From CAKOSP01 sp964549115 (GTDB lineage: Bacteria > Bacillota_I > Bacilli_A > RF39 > UBA660), in contig CAZJTX010000001.1 in NCBI GenBank assembly GCA_964549115.1, positions 1-64,000 on the forward strand: a stretch of 64,000 nucleotides of DNA, given 5' to 3'. Below, piece by piece: positions 34,825 to 44,500 of the stretch. Numbering within the stretch: position 1 is the stretch's first letter; every line of letters starts with the position of its first letter. Below the pieces are notes generated by a model. That model was given only the letters and a program-made list of their open reading frames with translations. It was not told the DNA's origin and ran no database searches. The translations under genes and the position numbers were made by a program.

Positions 34825-37194
34825 TTATTTATCTTTTACAACAAAGTTAATTAACTTGTTTGGAACTACAAATGTTTTTATTACTTCTTTATCTTCTAAT
34901 AACATTTTAATTTTTGGTTCATTTACTGCAATTTCTTTTATCTCATCATCGGTTAAACCCATTTCACATTCTGTTACTGCTCTGTTTTTACTATTTATTT
35001 GAACAACTAAATTAAATGTGTCTTCTTTTGTTTTAGACTCATCATAACTTGGGAACTCTGATGTTGATAATATGTCTTTATAATCTAAGACATCTTCGGC
35101 TAATTCTTCTGTTATAAATGGCGCTATAGGATTTAATAATTTTAATAAACCTAACGCATATTCTCTTGGAAATTCTTTTTCTTTATATACTGCATTAACA
35201 AATATCATCATTTGACTAATAGCTGTATTATAATCTAAGGTTTCATAGTCACTTGTTACTTTTTTAATAGTTTGATGATATACCTTTTCTAATGTCTTGT
35301 TAAAATTATCAGTTATTATATTTTCTTCCTTGTATAACTTCCAAACTCTTTCCAAAAACTTTCTTGCTCCAAAAACTCCGGTTGTAGACCAAGGTTTTGA
35401 AGATTCAATTGGCCCCATAAACATTAAGTATAATCTTAAAGCATCTGCTCCAAATTCATCAATTATTTCATTTGGATTTACAACATTACCCTTTGATTTA
35501 GACATTTTTTCATTATTTGAACCAAGTATCATTCCTTGGTGAATTAATTTTTGAAATGGTTCTTTAACTGGGACTATTCCCTTATCAAACATAAATCTAT
35601 TCCAAAATCTTGAATATAGCAAATGCCCTACTGCGTGTTCTGGACCACCTAAATATAAATCTACTGGTAACCAATGATCCATCAATTCTTTAGAAGCTAG
35701 TTCATTATTATTATGTGGATCTAAATACCTTAACCAATACCATGATGAAGCTGCTGAGCCCGGCATAGTATTTGTTTCTCTTAAACCCTTTTTACCGTCT
35801 ATTACAACATTCTTCCACTCTATGGCATTATCTAATGGAGCTTGGCCATCTTTTGCTTTGTAACCATCTAATTCGGGCAATATTAAAGGAAGTTCATCTT
35901 CTTTTAATAACTCCATGCTGCCATCTTCAAAATGTACAATTGGAATTGGTTCTCCCCAATATCTTTGTCTTGCAAATATCCAATCTCTTAATTTATAGTT
36001 AATACTTTTTCTACCTTTATTATATTTTTCTAACCAAGTTGTAATTACATCTATAGCTTCTTCAAATGTTTTATTTTCAAATAGTTCCGAATTAATATAA
36101 TTACCATCTTCATCAATAACTGGTATAATTTCTAATTTGAATTTTGAAGCAAACTCAAAATCTCTCTCATCGTGAGCAGGTACCCCCATAATTGCACCCG
36201 TTCCGTATGAGGTTAATACATAGTCTGCTATCCAAATTGGAATACGTTTACCATTTACAGGATTAATCGCATATGCACCGGTAAAGCATCCTGTTTTATC
36301 TTCATTCATATCAGTTCTTAATAACTCTGACTTCAGCTCAGCTTCTTTTTGATAAGCTTTTATTTTTTCTTTGAATTCATTAGTAACAATTTCTCCTACT
36401 AACTCATGTTCCGGAGATAATACACAATAAGTTACCCCATATATTGTATCCGCTCTTGTTGTAAATACCTCAAAAGATTTATCTGTTCCATCTATTTCAA
36501 ATATTATATTGGCCCCATTAGATTTACCAATCCAATTTCTTTGAATTTCTTTTGTGGATTCTGGCCAGTCTATATTATTTAATCCATCTAACAATTCATC
36601 AGCATAATCAGTTATTTTCATAACCCATTGTTTCATGTTTTTTCTAATAACAGGAAAACCACCGCGTTCACTTTTCCCATCAATTATTTCATCATTTGCT
36701 AAAACTGTTCCTAATTCTTCACACCAGTTAACTGGCATATCAATATATTCAACTAAACCTTCTTTATATAGTTGCATAAATATCCATTGAGTCCATTTAT
36801 AATAATCAGCATCTGATGTAACTATTTTTTTAGACCAATCAAAATCATATCCCATTTTTTTAAGTTGATCTACAAATATATCTATATTTTTTTGAGTGAA
36901 TCCTTCTGGGTGATTTCCAGTGTTAATTGCATATTGTTCTGAAGGTAATCCAAACGAATCAAATCCCATTGGATGTAACACATTAAAGCCCTGCATTCGT
37001 TTAACTCTTGATAATATATCAGTTGCAGTATAGCCTATAGCGTGTCCAACATGTAATCCTTCTCCTGATGTATATGGAAACATATCCAAAATATAAAACT
37101 TAGGCTTAGAAAAATCCCACACATCTGTTTTAAATGCATCGCTTTCTTCCCAACGCTTACTCCATTTTGTTTCTATTTTCTTGTGATTATACAT
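34825..37194 (-). CDS. leuS: Leucyl-tRNA synthetase
   Basis: A class I synthetase of 789 residues, normal for the bacterial enzyme. HIGH motif in the form HVGHAIGY near residues 47-54, the editing domain around TRADTIYGV, and KMSKSKGNVV near 563-572. It also shows WQGVE-free DLYLGGPEHAVGHL, the LeuRS-specific binding segment. The ATG follows GGGAGGA. It stands 41 bases after a glmU-like gene and shows no T-box leader. The promoter-hairpin repeat R2 begins right after its stop. Confidence 0.97.
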   Translation of the reverse strand: MYNHKKIETKWSKRWEESDAFKTDVWDFSKPKFYILDMFPYTSGEGLHVGHAIGYTATDILSRVKRMQGFNVLHPMGFDSFGLPSEQYAINTGNHPEGFTQKNIDIFVDQLKKMGYDFDWSKKIVTSDADYYKWTQWIFMQLYKEGLVEYIDMPVNWCEELGTVLANDEIIDGKSERGGFPVIRKNMKQWVMKITDYADELLDGLNNIDWPESTKEIQRNWIGKSNGANIIFEIDGTDKSFEVFTTRADTIYGVTYCVLSPEHELVGEIVTNEFKEKIKAYQKEAELKSELLRTDMNEDKTGCFTGAYAINPVNGKRIPIWIADYVLTSYGTGAIMGVPAHDERDFEFASKFKLEIIPVIDEDGNYINSELFENKTFEEAIDVITTWLEKYNKGRKSINYKLRDWIFARQRYWGEPIPIVHFEDGSMELLKEDELPLILPELDGYKAKDGQAPLDNAIEWKNVVIDGKKGLRETNTMPGSAASSWYWLRYLDPHNNNELASKELMDHWLPVDLYLGGPEHAVGHLLYSRFWNRFMFDKGIVPVKEPFQKLIHQGMILGSNNEKMSKSKGNVVNPNEIIDEFGADALRLYLMFMGPIESSKPWSTTGVFGARKFLERVWKLYKEENIITDNFNKTLEKVYHQTIKKVTSDYETLDYNTAISQMMIFVNAVYKEKEFPREYALGLLKLLNPIAPFITEELAEDVLDYKDILSTSEFPSYDESKTKEDTFNLVVQINSKNRAVTECEMGLTDDEIKEIAVNEPKIKMLLEDKEVIKTFVVPNKLINFVVKDK

Positions 37195-37235
37195 ATTCCT
37201 CCCACATTTCTATAAATAAAAATTAATATTATATA

Positions 37236-37970
37236 TTATATTATATCATTAATTAATTTTTCCACATTTTTTAAATCTTCTTTACTATTAATTCCTATTA
37301 TTTCATTATTATCAGAAATTTCAAAAGTTTTCACCTTTAAATTATTTTCATAAAATATATTTATAACATCTGTTAAATAATATTCATTATTTTTATTATC
37401 AGTTGTTAATTTATTAAGAGCTTCTTTTAAATGTTTTCCTTTAAAAATATATGTTCCCGAATTTATTTCTTTTATACTCTTTTCTTCTTTAGTAGCATCT
37501 GCTTCTTCAACTATTTTAATTACGTTACCAGTTTCATCTTTTAATATTCTTCCATATCCAAAAGGATCGTCCATTATAGCAGTTAGTATTATTCCATCTA
37601 AATTATCTGTGTTGTAGTAATCTAACAAAGAAGCTAATGTGCTACTTTTTATTAATGGAACATCTCCACAAAGTATCAATACATTATCGGAATCATTGAT
37701 ATGTGGTATAGCTTGCATAACGGCATATCCAGTTCCATAAGGTTTATCATCCCCAGTTGGTTGATAAATAAAATACTCTCCTTTAAAAGCTTCTTTAACT
37801 TCTTCTTGTTTATAACCCACTATTATATAGTTGTTTTTAAATCCTGCACCTTTACTTGCTTTTAATACGTAAGAAAGTAATTCTTCACCATTTAATTTAT
37901 GCAACACCTTAGGTAAATCAGATTCCATCCTTGTGCCCTTACCCGCAGCTAAAATAATACTAATATCCAT
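37236..37970 (-). CDS. GlmU-like UDP-GlcNAc pyrophosphorylase, uridyltransferase domain only
   Basis: A 244-residue nucleotidyltransferase. LAAGKGTRMESDLPKVLH at residues 7-24 is the GlmU-type pyrophosphorylase signature; QPTGDDKPYGTGYAV binds the uracil, and GDVPL near 101-105 carries the metal-binding Asp. The left-handed beta-helix acetyltransferase half of GlmU (about 210 residues) is missing with no sign of a frameshift, as the stop is followed directly by leuS. Glucosamine-1-phosphate acetylation must come from another protein, or the enzyme uses another sugar phosphate. It ends the mur/ftsQ operon and supplies UDP-GlcNAc for the wall. Confidence 0.88.
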   Translation of the reverse strand: MDISIILAAGKGTRMESDLPKVLHKLNGEELLSYVLKASKGAGFKNNYIIVGYKQEEVKEAFKGEYFIYQPTGDDKPYGTGYAVMQAIPHINDSDNVLILCGDVPLIKSSTLASLLDYYNTDNLDGIILTAIMDDPFGYGRILKDETGNVIKIVEEADATKEEKSIKEINSGTYIFKGKHLKEALNKLTTDNKNNEYYLTDVINIFYENNLKVKTFEISDNNEIIGINSKEDLKNVEKLINDII

Positions 37971-37971
37971 T

Positions 37972-38298
37972 TTATAACTCCTTTGTTTTATCTTTATTTA
38001 TATATAATTTTTCTAAACTTAAACGATTCATATCATATATAGCTTTTGCTTTTTCATAATCTTTAACATAAATAGACTTTACTATTGATTCTATTGTTCC
38101 AAAATATATCATGTTATATATTACTTCTTTATTTTCATCTTCATTAATAAAATCAATTAGTGTAGCAGATATTTCTCTATGATATGCTTGCTCTTCCATA
38201 CCCATATGATTATTTATAAAAAAATTAATAATTTGTTTGTAATCAACTCTCGCATCTACATTTTCAATACTTTCAATTAAATAACAATCTTTTTCCAT
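37972..38298 (-). CDS. Small hypothetical protein
   Basis: A 108-residue acidic, helical protein with no recognisable motif, signal or membrane segment. The middle part, with INFFINNHMGMEEQAYHREIS, looks like a helical bundle. It is tightly packed between queH (8 bases) and the glmU-like gene (1 base), with a good AGGAGGG ribosome-binding site, so it is a real member of the operon. Function unknown. Confidence 0.75.
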   Translation of the reverse strand: MEKDCYLIESIENVDARVDYKQIINFFINNHMGMEEQAYHREISATLIDFINEDENKEVIYNMIYFGTIESIVKSIYVKDYEKAKAIYDMNRLSLEKLYINKDKTKEL

Positions 38299-38306
38299 AT
38301 ACCCTC

Positions 38307-38897
38307 CTATATGTTTTCTTTACTACTTAAACACCCACAATAATCTTGTCTATACAGGCCATATTCTTTTGAGAACTCTATACTCTTTTTATATCCATCA
38401 TTCTTTTTAAAATCTGAGACTAAATATTTAATGTTGTATTTTCGTTCTAAATTAAGACCTATTTTATTAATTATATTACTATTTTTATATGGGGAGACCG
38501 TTAGAGTGGTTGTAAAATAATCATATTTTAAATCCTTAGCTAACTTTGCTGTTTTTTCTAATCTCAACGTATAACAAATATCACATCTAGATCCACCTTC
38601 TGGTTCATCTTTTAAATTAATTGTTTTAGATGTAAATAACTCATTATCATAATTATCATCTATTATTTTAATATGTTTATAATTGCTTAAAAACTTTAAC
38701 AACTCTTCTTTTCTTTTTAAATACTCTTCATAAGGTTCTATATTAGGATTATAAAAATATATACTTATATTAAAATATTTATCCAAATAACTTATTACAT
38801 ATGTAGAGCAAGGACCACAACAAGCGTGTAGTAAAAGACTTGGTTCATTTTTTAAATTATTAATTATATTTTGTAATTCTTTATCATAATTGATCAT
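38307..38897 (-). CDS. queH: Epoxyqueuosine reductase QueH
   Basis: Last step of queuosine synthesis in tRNA: reduction of epoxyqueuosine to queuosine. The family pattern is complete: LLHACCGPCS near residues 23-32 (adjacent cysteines), GGSRCDICYTLRLEKTA with CxxC near 101, and YCGCLSS at the C-terminus, ligands for an iron-sulfur cluster and an additional iron. I start at ATG 38897 (196 residues), preceded by AAGG and overlapping ftsQ by 14 bases. An 18-residue upstream extension is unlikely. No other queuosine genes are in the window, so the cell may salvage precursors. Confidence 0.93.
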   Translation of the reverse strand: MINYDKELQNIINNLKNEPSLLLHACCGPCSTYVISYLDKYFNISIYFYNPNIEPYEEYLKRKEELLKFLSNYKHIKIIDDNYDNELFTSKTINLKDEPEGGSRCDICYTLRLEKTAKLAKDLKYDYFTTTLTVSPYKNSNIINKIGLNLERKYNIKYLVSDFKKNDGYKKSIEFSKEYGLYRQDYCGCLSSKENI

Positions 38898-39588
38898 TGT
38901 ATGCCTTAAATATATAATTTTTACTACTGCTGTCCAAGTATAGAGTGCCACTATTTTCTAGAATTTCATATATTTCATTATATTTATCCAACTTTTTTAT
39001 ATTTAATAAATTTATATGGACTGTGTTTTTATCATTCATCTTTAATATAAATCTCTCTGGGTCTAATATTGTACCATCTTTTTCATGAGGGGAATATTCT
39101 ATTTCACTTATTTTACTAATTATAGATTGATCTACTAAAGATAATTTATTGATTAATTCATCATATATAGTGTCGGGTGTATAATTTATTAAAATGGGTA
39201 CTCCCAAAAATATATCTTTATAGTCTTCTTCTTGTTTAGAATCTAAAACTATTTTTCTAGAATTAGCATTATAAAACAAAACTTTAGATTCTGTAATATC
39301 TATAACAATTCTCCCTGTAATTGTTTTTTTAACAGATACATCTTTTATTAAGGGCTCTTTTATTAATTTCTTTTTTATACTATTAGTAGACACTCTTAAA
39401 AAGTTAGGATAGTTATCTATATTAGCTTTTTTTAATACTTCGGTTGATTTTAATAAAGTTATACCTTTAACTTCTATACTCTTAACAGGCATTGTAATAA
39501 TCTTAGCCAGTACTACTCCCATTAAGTATATAGCTAATAATATAATTAAAAAACCTCTAAATCTTAATCTCTTTTTAGTTTTTTTCAT
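38884..39588 (-). CDS. ftsQ: Cell division protein FtsQ/DivIB
   Basis: Bitopic membrane protein of the divisome. A basic cytoplasmic N-terminus (MKKTKKRLRF), one helix (about residues 12-32), then a POTRA domain starting at VKSIEVKGITLL and a beta domain. The start is ATG at 39588, which overlaps the murB stop as ATGA with GGGAAGAG just upstream; a GTG four codons earlier is less likely. At 234 residues the length is slightly below average. It follows murG-murB, the normal division and cell wall gene order. Confidence 0.9.
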   Translation of the reverse strand: MKKTKKRLRFRGFLIILLAIYLMGVVLAKIITMPVKSIEVKGITLLKSTEVLKKANIDNYPNFLRVSTNSIKKKLIKEPLIKDVSVKKTITGRIVIDITESKVLFYNANSRKIVLDSKQEEDYKDIFLGVPILINYTPDTIYDELINKLSLVDQSIISKISEIEYSPHEKDGTILDPERFILKMNDKNTVHINLLNIKKLDKYNEIYEILENSGTLYLDSSSKNYIFKAYNDQL

Positions 39589-40451
39589 AACTCTTCCCAC
39601 TTAATAATTTTATTTTCTAATACTAAGTCTATATTATAATTTTGTTTTACTTCTTTTTTTATTATATATATTAAATCTGTTATATCTTTACTTGTAGCCT
39701 TCTCTAAATTAACAATAAAGTTTGCATGCTTTGTACTAACCATTGCATCATTAATAGTTTTACCCTTTAAATTAGAATCCTCAATTAATTTACCAGCATA
39801 ATTATCTACTGGATTTCTAAAAGTAGATCCAGCATTTTTATATTCAAGAGGTTGAGATAATTTTCTTTTTTCTAAGTTTTCATTCATTATATTAATAGAC
39901 TCTTCTAAATTATCTTTTAATAGTTCAAATGAACCTTTTAAAATAATAGTATTTGTTAAATTAGTTTCTCTATATCCATATTTAATGTCATCTTTATTTA
40001 AAGTTAGCATTTCATTATCCTTTAATATAGTTACATTTTTCAAATAATGAAATGTATCAAAGTTATAAGCACCGGCATTACCGTATATAGCTCCGCCTAC
40101 TGTACCAGGTATTCCTGCAGCCCATATAAAATTAGTATATCCCTTATCTAATAAATGTTTATTCAAATGAGGCAGTAATACTCCGCCTTCTACTTCTAAA
40201 ACATTGTTATTAATAGTAATATTATTTAATTTTTTCAAAGTTATTAACACACCGTCAAAGTCATTATCTGGAAATATTATATTAGAGCCATTACCCACCA
40301 CAAAGTATTTAATATTGTTATCTTTATAATATTTTAAAGCGTCTTTTAAATCATTAAATGATGTTGGTTCATATAAATATTTAGCTATATTGCCTATACC
40401 TAACGTGTTATATTTTTTTAAACTTATGTTTTCTTCGGTGAAATACTTCAT
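39585..40451 (-). CDS. murB: UDP-N-acetylenolpyruvoylglucosamine reductase
   Basis: FAD enzyme that completes UDP-MurNAc. The 288 residues contain the FAD-binding YFVVGNGSNIIF near 51-62, AAGIPGTVGGAIYGNAGAY near 112-130, the active-site Ser in NAGSTFRNP near 208-216 and the conserved C-terminal Glu in LVLENKIIKW. It overlaps murG and ftsQ by four bases each (ATGA), so the three are translationally coupled. Confidence 0.97.
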   Translation of the reverse strand: MKYFTEENISLKKYNTLGIGNIAKYLYEPTSFNDLKDALKYYKDNNIKYFVVGNGSNIIFPDNDFDGVLITLKKLNNITINNNVLEVEGGVLLPHLNKHLLDKGYTNFIWAAGIPGTVGGAIYGNAGAYNFDTFHYLKNVTILKDNEMLTLNKDDIKYGYRETNLTNTIILKGSFELLKDNLEESINIMNENLEKRKLSQPLEYKNAGSTFRNPVDNYAGKLIEDSNLKGKTINDAMVSTKHANFIVNLEKATSKDITDLIYIIKKEVKQNYNIDLVLENKIIKWEEL

Positions 40452-41533
40452 TTTTTTAATAACTCCATAATTTTGTTATATATTAAATCCGACGACGAAG
40501 TAGTGTTATGTTTCTTAAAATTACTTTTTATTGTTTTTAATTTGTTTTTATTATTTAAAATGTCTGTTATTTCTATTAAAAGTTTATCCACCGTTAACTT
40601 TTTTTCTTCTACAAGGGTTGATACACCTAAATTAACTAAATCAAGAGCATTATAATATTGATGATTATTAGCCACGTATGGTGAAGGTATTAATATACTT
40701 GGTAACTCTAATGCTAATATCTCACTAATAGTTGATGCTCCAGCTCTTGAAATTATTAAGTCAGCTTCTTTCATTAATCCGGGTAGATTTTCTAAATAAG
40801 GTAAAACTTTTACATTGCTTGGAGCCTTAAAATCTTTTATAAAGTTATCATAATGATTTTTCCCAGTTATATATAATAATTCAAACTCTTCATTTTCGCT
40901 TAATTCTAAAAACATTTTAAACTTTTCATTTAAAGTATTACTGCCTAAAGAACCCGCTACTACTATTATTAATTTTTTGTTTTTAGTAAATCCAAGTGTT
41001 TCTTTTTTTATAACAGGTGTTTCTTTAGCGTTGCTTTCACAAGGATTGCCTGAATAAAACACTTCTTTAGCTCCCCTAAAATGGACTTTACTATTTTTAA
41101 AAGATATACCTACTAAGTCTATTCCTCTTGCTAAGTATTTATTAGTCTTACCAGGTATACTATTTTGTTCATGTATAAATGTTTTCACTTTTCTTGTTTT
41201 TGCAGCTTTTAAAACAGGATAAGTTACATACCCACCCGCTCCAATAACAACATCTGGTTTGAAGTCATCTATTATTTTCAAACATTCTTTATAAGCTTTT
41301 TTAATAAAAAATATGTTCTTGATATTTCTTTTAAAATTAGTTTTACTAAAACCATGTATTTTAATAGGTATATATTTTATATTGTGTTTAGGAATAATAT
41401 CTTTTTCCATTCTAGTTTCTGTACCTATATATAATACATTTAAATCTTTTTCTTTTTCTTTAAATTTATTTATGATAGCTAAGGCTGGATAAATATGTCC
41501 TCCAGTGCCTCCCGCTGTAACAATAATATTCAT
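40448..41533 (-). CDS. murG: UDP-N-acetylglucosamine transferase MurG
   Basis: Transfers GlcNAc to lipid I to form lipid II at the inner face of the membrane. Motifs: GGTGGHIYPALAI near residues 8-20, a second glycine-rich motif GAGGYVTYPVLKAA near 101-114, and the donor-binding GASTISEILALELPSILIP near 267-285. I start at ATG 41533, 361 residues, with AGGTG upstream; a GTG two codons earlier is also open. It overlaps murB by four bases. Confidence 0.97.
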   Translation of the reverse strand: MNIIVTAGGTGGHIYPALAIINKFKEKEKDLNVLYIGTETRMEKDIIPKHNIKYIPIKIHGFSKTNFKRNIKNIFFIKKAYKECLKIIDDFKPDVVIGAGGYVTYPVLKAAKTRKVKTFIHEQNSIPGKTNKYLARGIDLVGISFKNSKVHFRGAKEVFYSGNPCESNAKETPVIKKETLGFTKNKKLIIVVAGSLGSNTLNEKFKMFLELSENEEFELLYITGKNHYDNFIKDFKAPSNVKVLPYLENLPGLMKEADLIISRAGASTISEILALELPSILIPSPYVANNHQYYNALDLVNLGVSTLVEEKKLTVDKLLIEITDILNNKNKLKTIKSNFKKHNTTSSSDLIYNKIMELLKK

Positions 41534-41557
41534 ATACACCTACTTTTATATATTATA

Positions 41558-42655
41558 CTACATTAATTTAAGTAGTATCTCATTCATTAAATACATTTTC
41601 TTTGGGTTTATGTAAATATAACCCTCTTTAATTATTAAATCTTTTGACTTTAACAAATTATCTATATTATATTCATCTTCTAATTTAACATTGTACTTAT
41701 ATTCAAAATCCAATAAATTTATACCTTTAGTTTTTCTAAATCCTAGCATTAAATGATAATCCATTATTTCTTGTTTAGAAAGTATATTCTTTTCACTTAT
41801 AAATTCTTTTTCTAAATACTTAGTTATGTTTTTAGTGTTTTCATATCTTACTCCAGAAAAGTACCCTGCTGCACTTAATCCAAATCCATAATATTCTTCA
41901 TTGTTCCAGTAAACCATATTATGCTTAGATTCATAATTTGGTTTTGAAAAATTACTTAACTCATAATGATTATATCCATTATTTTTTAATGTTTTAACAA
42001 TAGTCTTATACATCTTGTAATCTAAATCATCATCTATAGGTTTAATATTTTCTTTTTTTAATATAGTGTTGTCTTCAATTATTAAACTATATGTACTTAT
42101 ATGTTCTGGATTTAACTTTATAAATTGATTTAAATCTTTTCTGAGATTACTTATTGACTCACCCTTTACTGCATACATTAAGTCTAAATTAATATTATTA
42201 AAACCAAGGTCCCGCGCTAGTTTTATTTTAGATTTAACATCTTTAAAATCGGCTTCTCTTCCTAATGTTTGAAGTTTATCTTTATTAAATGATTGAACTC
42301 CTATACTAAGTCTATTTACTTTATTTTTCTTTAAAAGTAACAATAACTCTTCTCTTATATCAGAAATATTACACTCAAAAGTAAATTCATAATAATTATC
42401 TAACTTAAACTTATTTAATATTTTAAATAGTTTTTCTAAATTAGATATAGATAACGAACTTGGGGTACCCCCACCTACATAAAGAGTAGTAATTTTATTA
42501 TCCCAAATAAACTCTTTGATTTCTTTATCAAGAGCATCCAAATATAAAGAAACCAGATCTTCTTGGTAATATATTTTAGAGAAATTACAATAAGTACATA
42601 TTTCTTTGCAAAATGGAATATGAATATAAACAGATTTAACATCTATATTATTCAT
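41558..42655 (-). CDS. hemW: Radical SAM protein HemW
   Basis: A 365-residue radical SAM protein of the HemN-like group. The cluster motif CKEICTYC (CxxxCxxC) at residues 16-23 is followed by [20 protein letters not shown] and the C-terminal winged region. It lacks the fourth-cysteine N-terminal extension of true coproporphyrinogen dehydrogenase HemN, so it is HemW, a haem chaperone. It overlaps lepA by 8 bases, the conserved lepA-hemW order of Bacillota. Confidence 0.93.
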   Translation of the reverse strand: MNNIDVKSVYIHIPFCKEICTYCNFSKIYYQEDLVSLYLDALDKEIKEFIWDNKITTLYVGGGTPSSLSISNLEKLFKILNKFKLDNYYEFTFECNISDIREELLLLLKKNKVNRLSIGVQSFNKDKLQTLGREADFKDVKSKIKLARDLGFNNINLDLMYAVKGESISNLRKDLNQFIKLNPEHISTYSLIIEDNTILKKENIKPIDDDLDYKMYKTIVKTLKNNGYNHYELSNFSKPNYESKHNMVYWNNEEYYGFGLSAAGYFSGVRYENTKNITKYLEKEFISEKNILSKQEIMDYHLMLGFRKTKGINLLDFEYKYNVKLEDEYNIDNLLKSKDLIIKEGYIYINPKKMYLMNEILLKLM

Positions 42656-44429
42656 TTTTTAAAACCTCTAAGAAAACTTCACTAGGAACTTCAACACTTC
42701 CTACCATTTTCATTTTCTTTTTACCTTCTTTTTGTTTTTCTAATAATTTTCTTTTTCTGGATACGTCCCCACCATAACATTTAGCTAAAACATTTTTTCT
42801 TAAAGCTGATATGTTTTCTCTTGCTATTATTTTAGATCCTAAACTTGCTTGAATAGGTATTTGAAACATTTGTCGTGGTATTAATTTTCTTAATTTCTCG
42901 GTAATTAGTTTTCCTTTTTCATACGCAAAATCTTTATGTACTATAACAGATAATGCATCTACTATTTCTCCATTTAAAAGTATATCCATTTTAACTAAGT
43001 TACTTTCTTTATAACTTGATATATCATAATCAAATGAAGCATACCCTTTTGTATAACTTTTTAATTTATCATAAAAGTCATATACAATTTCAGATAAGGG
43101 TATTTCATAATGTATATTAACCCTAGATTCATCTATATATCCAGTATTTTTATATGTACCCCTTTTTTCTTGACATAACTCCATTATAGGACCTATATAC
43201 TCAGCAGGTGAGATTATACTTGTTTGGATATAAGGTTCCTCTATTCGCTCAATTTTGACCTTATCAGGCATCTTATTGGGAGCATCAATCTCAATCATAG
43301 TATCGTCTGTTAAATATATATGATATATAACACTTGGACTAGTTGCGATTACATTTAAATTGAATTCTCTTTCTAATCTAGTTATTATTATATCCATATG
43401 AAGAAGTCCTAAAAATCCCATTCTAAATCCAAATCCTAAAGCATCAGATTTCTCAATCTCATAAGTTAAAGAAGAATCATTTAACTTTAATTTTTCTAAA
43501 GCCTTTTTAAGGTCATCATATTTATTAATTTCAGTTGGATAAATGCCCGAGAATACCATTGGTTTCATTTCTTTATAACCCGGTAAGGCCTCAGTTGCCT
43601 CATTTCTTAGTGTAGTAACTGTATCTCCTACTGCTACTTCTGATATATCTTTTATAGATGCAGTAATGTATCCAACACTACCACTTTCTAACATTTTTAC
43701 TTCTTCTTGTTTTGGGGTAAAATACCCAACCTCAGTTACTTGGAACTCTGTGCCTAAGTTTATTAATTTTATTGTGTCGTCTTTTTTAATTATTCCTTCT
43801 TCAACTTTAACAAGTAATGTAGCGCCTTTATAAGTATCAAAATAACTATCAAATATTAATGCTTGAGTTTTATTTTCATTATTATGCTTTGGTGCAGGTA
43901 CTTTATTAATTATTGCATCTAATAAATCAGATACTCCTTCACCTGTTTTTCCACTTACTAATATAATATCTTCTTCTTTAAAGCCTAATACTTTAATTAA
44001 TTCTTCTTTTACTTTTGGTATATTTGCATTAGGTAAATCTATTTTATTAATAACCGGTATTAATACTAAGTCACTTTCAATAGCTAAATATAAATTAGCT
44101 AACGTTTGGGCTTCTATACCTTGAGCTGCATCCACGACTAAAATAGCACCTTCACAGGCTGCTAAACTCCTTGATACTTCATAAGAAAAATCAACATGAC
44201 CTGGTGTATCTATTAAATTAAGTACATAATCTTTATAATTTAATCTAACTGCGTTTAATTTAATCGTAATACCGCGTTCTTGTTCTAAGTCCATATTATC
44301 TAAAAATTGACTTCTTTTTTCTCTATCAGATACTGCATTAGTCAATTCTAAAATACGATCAGCTAGAGTACTCTTTCCGTGATCGATATGTGCAATAATT
44401 GAAAAGTTTCTAATTAGTGATTCATCCAT
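42648..44429 (-). CDS. lepA: Elongation factor 4 (LepA)
   Basis: Ribosome-bound GTPase that assists subunit biogenesis and translation under stress. The 593 residues carry [13 protein letters not shown] near 13-25, the G2-G3 region GITIKLNAV / [14 protein letters not shown], and NKIDLPNA near 128-135. The LepA-specific C-terminal domain is present with KDFAYEKG and [22 protein letters not shown]. The start is ATG at 44429. It is the first gene of the long operon that runs to the glmU-like gene. Confidence 0.97.
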   Translation of the reverse strand: MDESLIRNFSIIAHIDHGKSTLADRILELTNAVSDREKRSQFLDNMDLEQERGITIKLNAVRLNYKDYVLNLIDTPGHVDFSYEVSRSLAACEGAILVVDAAQGIEAQTLANLYLAIESDLVLIPVINKIDLPNANIPKVKEELIKVLGFKEEDIILVSGKTGEGVSDLLDAIINKVPAPKHNNENKTQALIFDSYFDTYKGATLLVKVEEGIIKKDDTIKLINLGTEFQVTEVGYFTPKQEEVKMLESGSVGYITASIKDISEVAVGDTVTTLRNEATEALPGYKEMKPMVFSGIYPTEINKYDDLKKALEKLKLNDSSLTYEIEKSDALGFGFRMGFLGLLHMDIIITRLEREFNLNVIATSPSVIYHIYLTDDTMIEIDAPNKMPDKVKIERIEEPYIQTSIISPAEYIGPIMELCQEKRGTYKNTGYIDESRVNIHYEIPLSEIVYDFYDKLKSYTKGYASFDYDISSYKESNLVKMDILLNGEIVDALSVIVHKDFAYEKGKLITEKLRKLIPRQMFQIPIQASLGSKIIARENISALRKNVLAKCYGGDVSRKRKLLEKQKEGKKKMKMVGSVEVPSEVFLEVLKNE

Positions 44430-44469
44430 TCATAACACCACTAGTATTATACTATATTTATCGGTATCT

Positions 44470-44498
44470 TAAAAGAAAAGACAACTTGTAGTTGTCTT
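44470..44498 (-). terminator. Terminator of the surface protein gene
   Basis: A perfect 9-bp stem (44478-44486 with 44490-44498) and a 3-base loop, with TTTTCTTTT on the minus strand. Confidence 0.85.
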
Positions 44499-44500
44499 AT

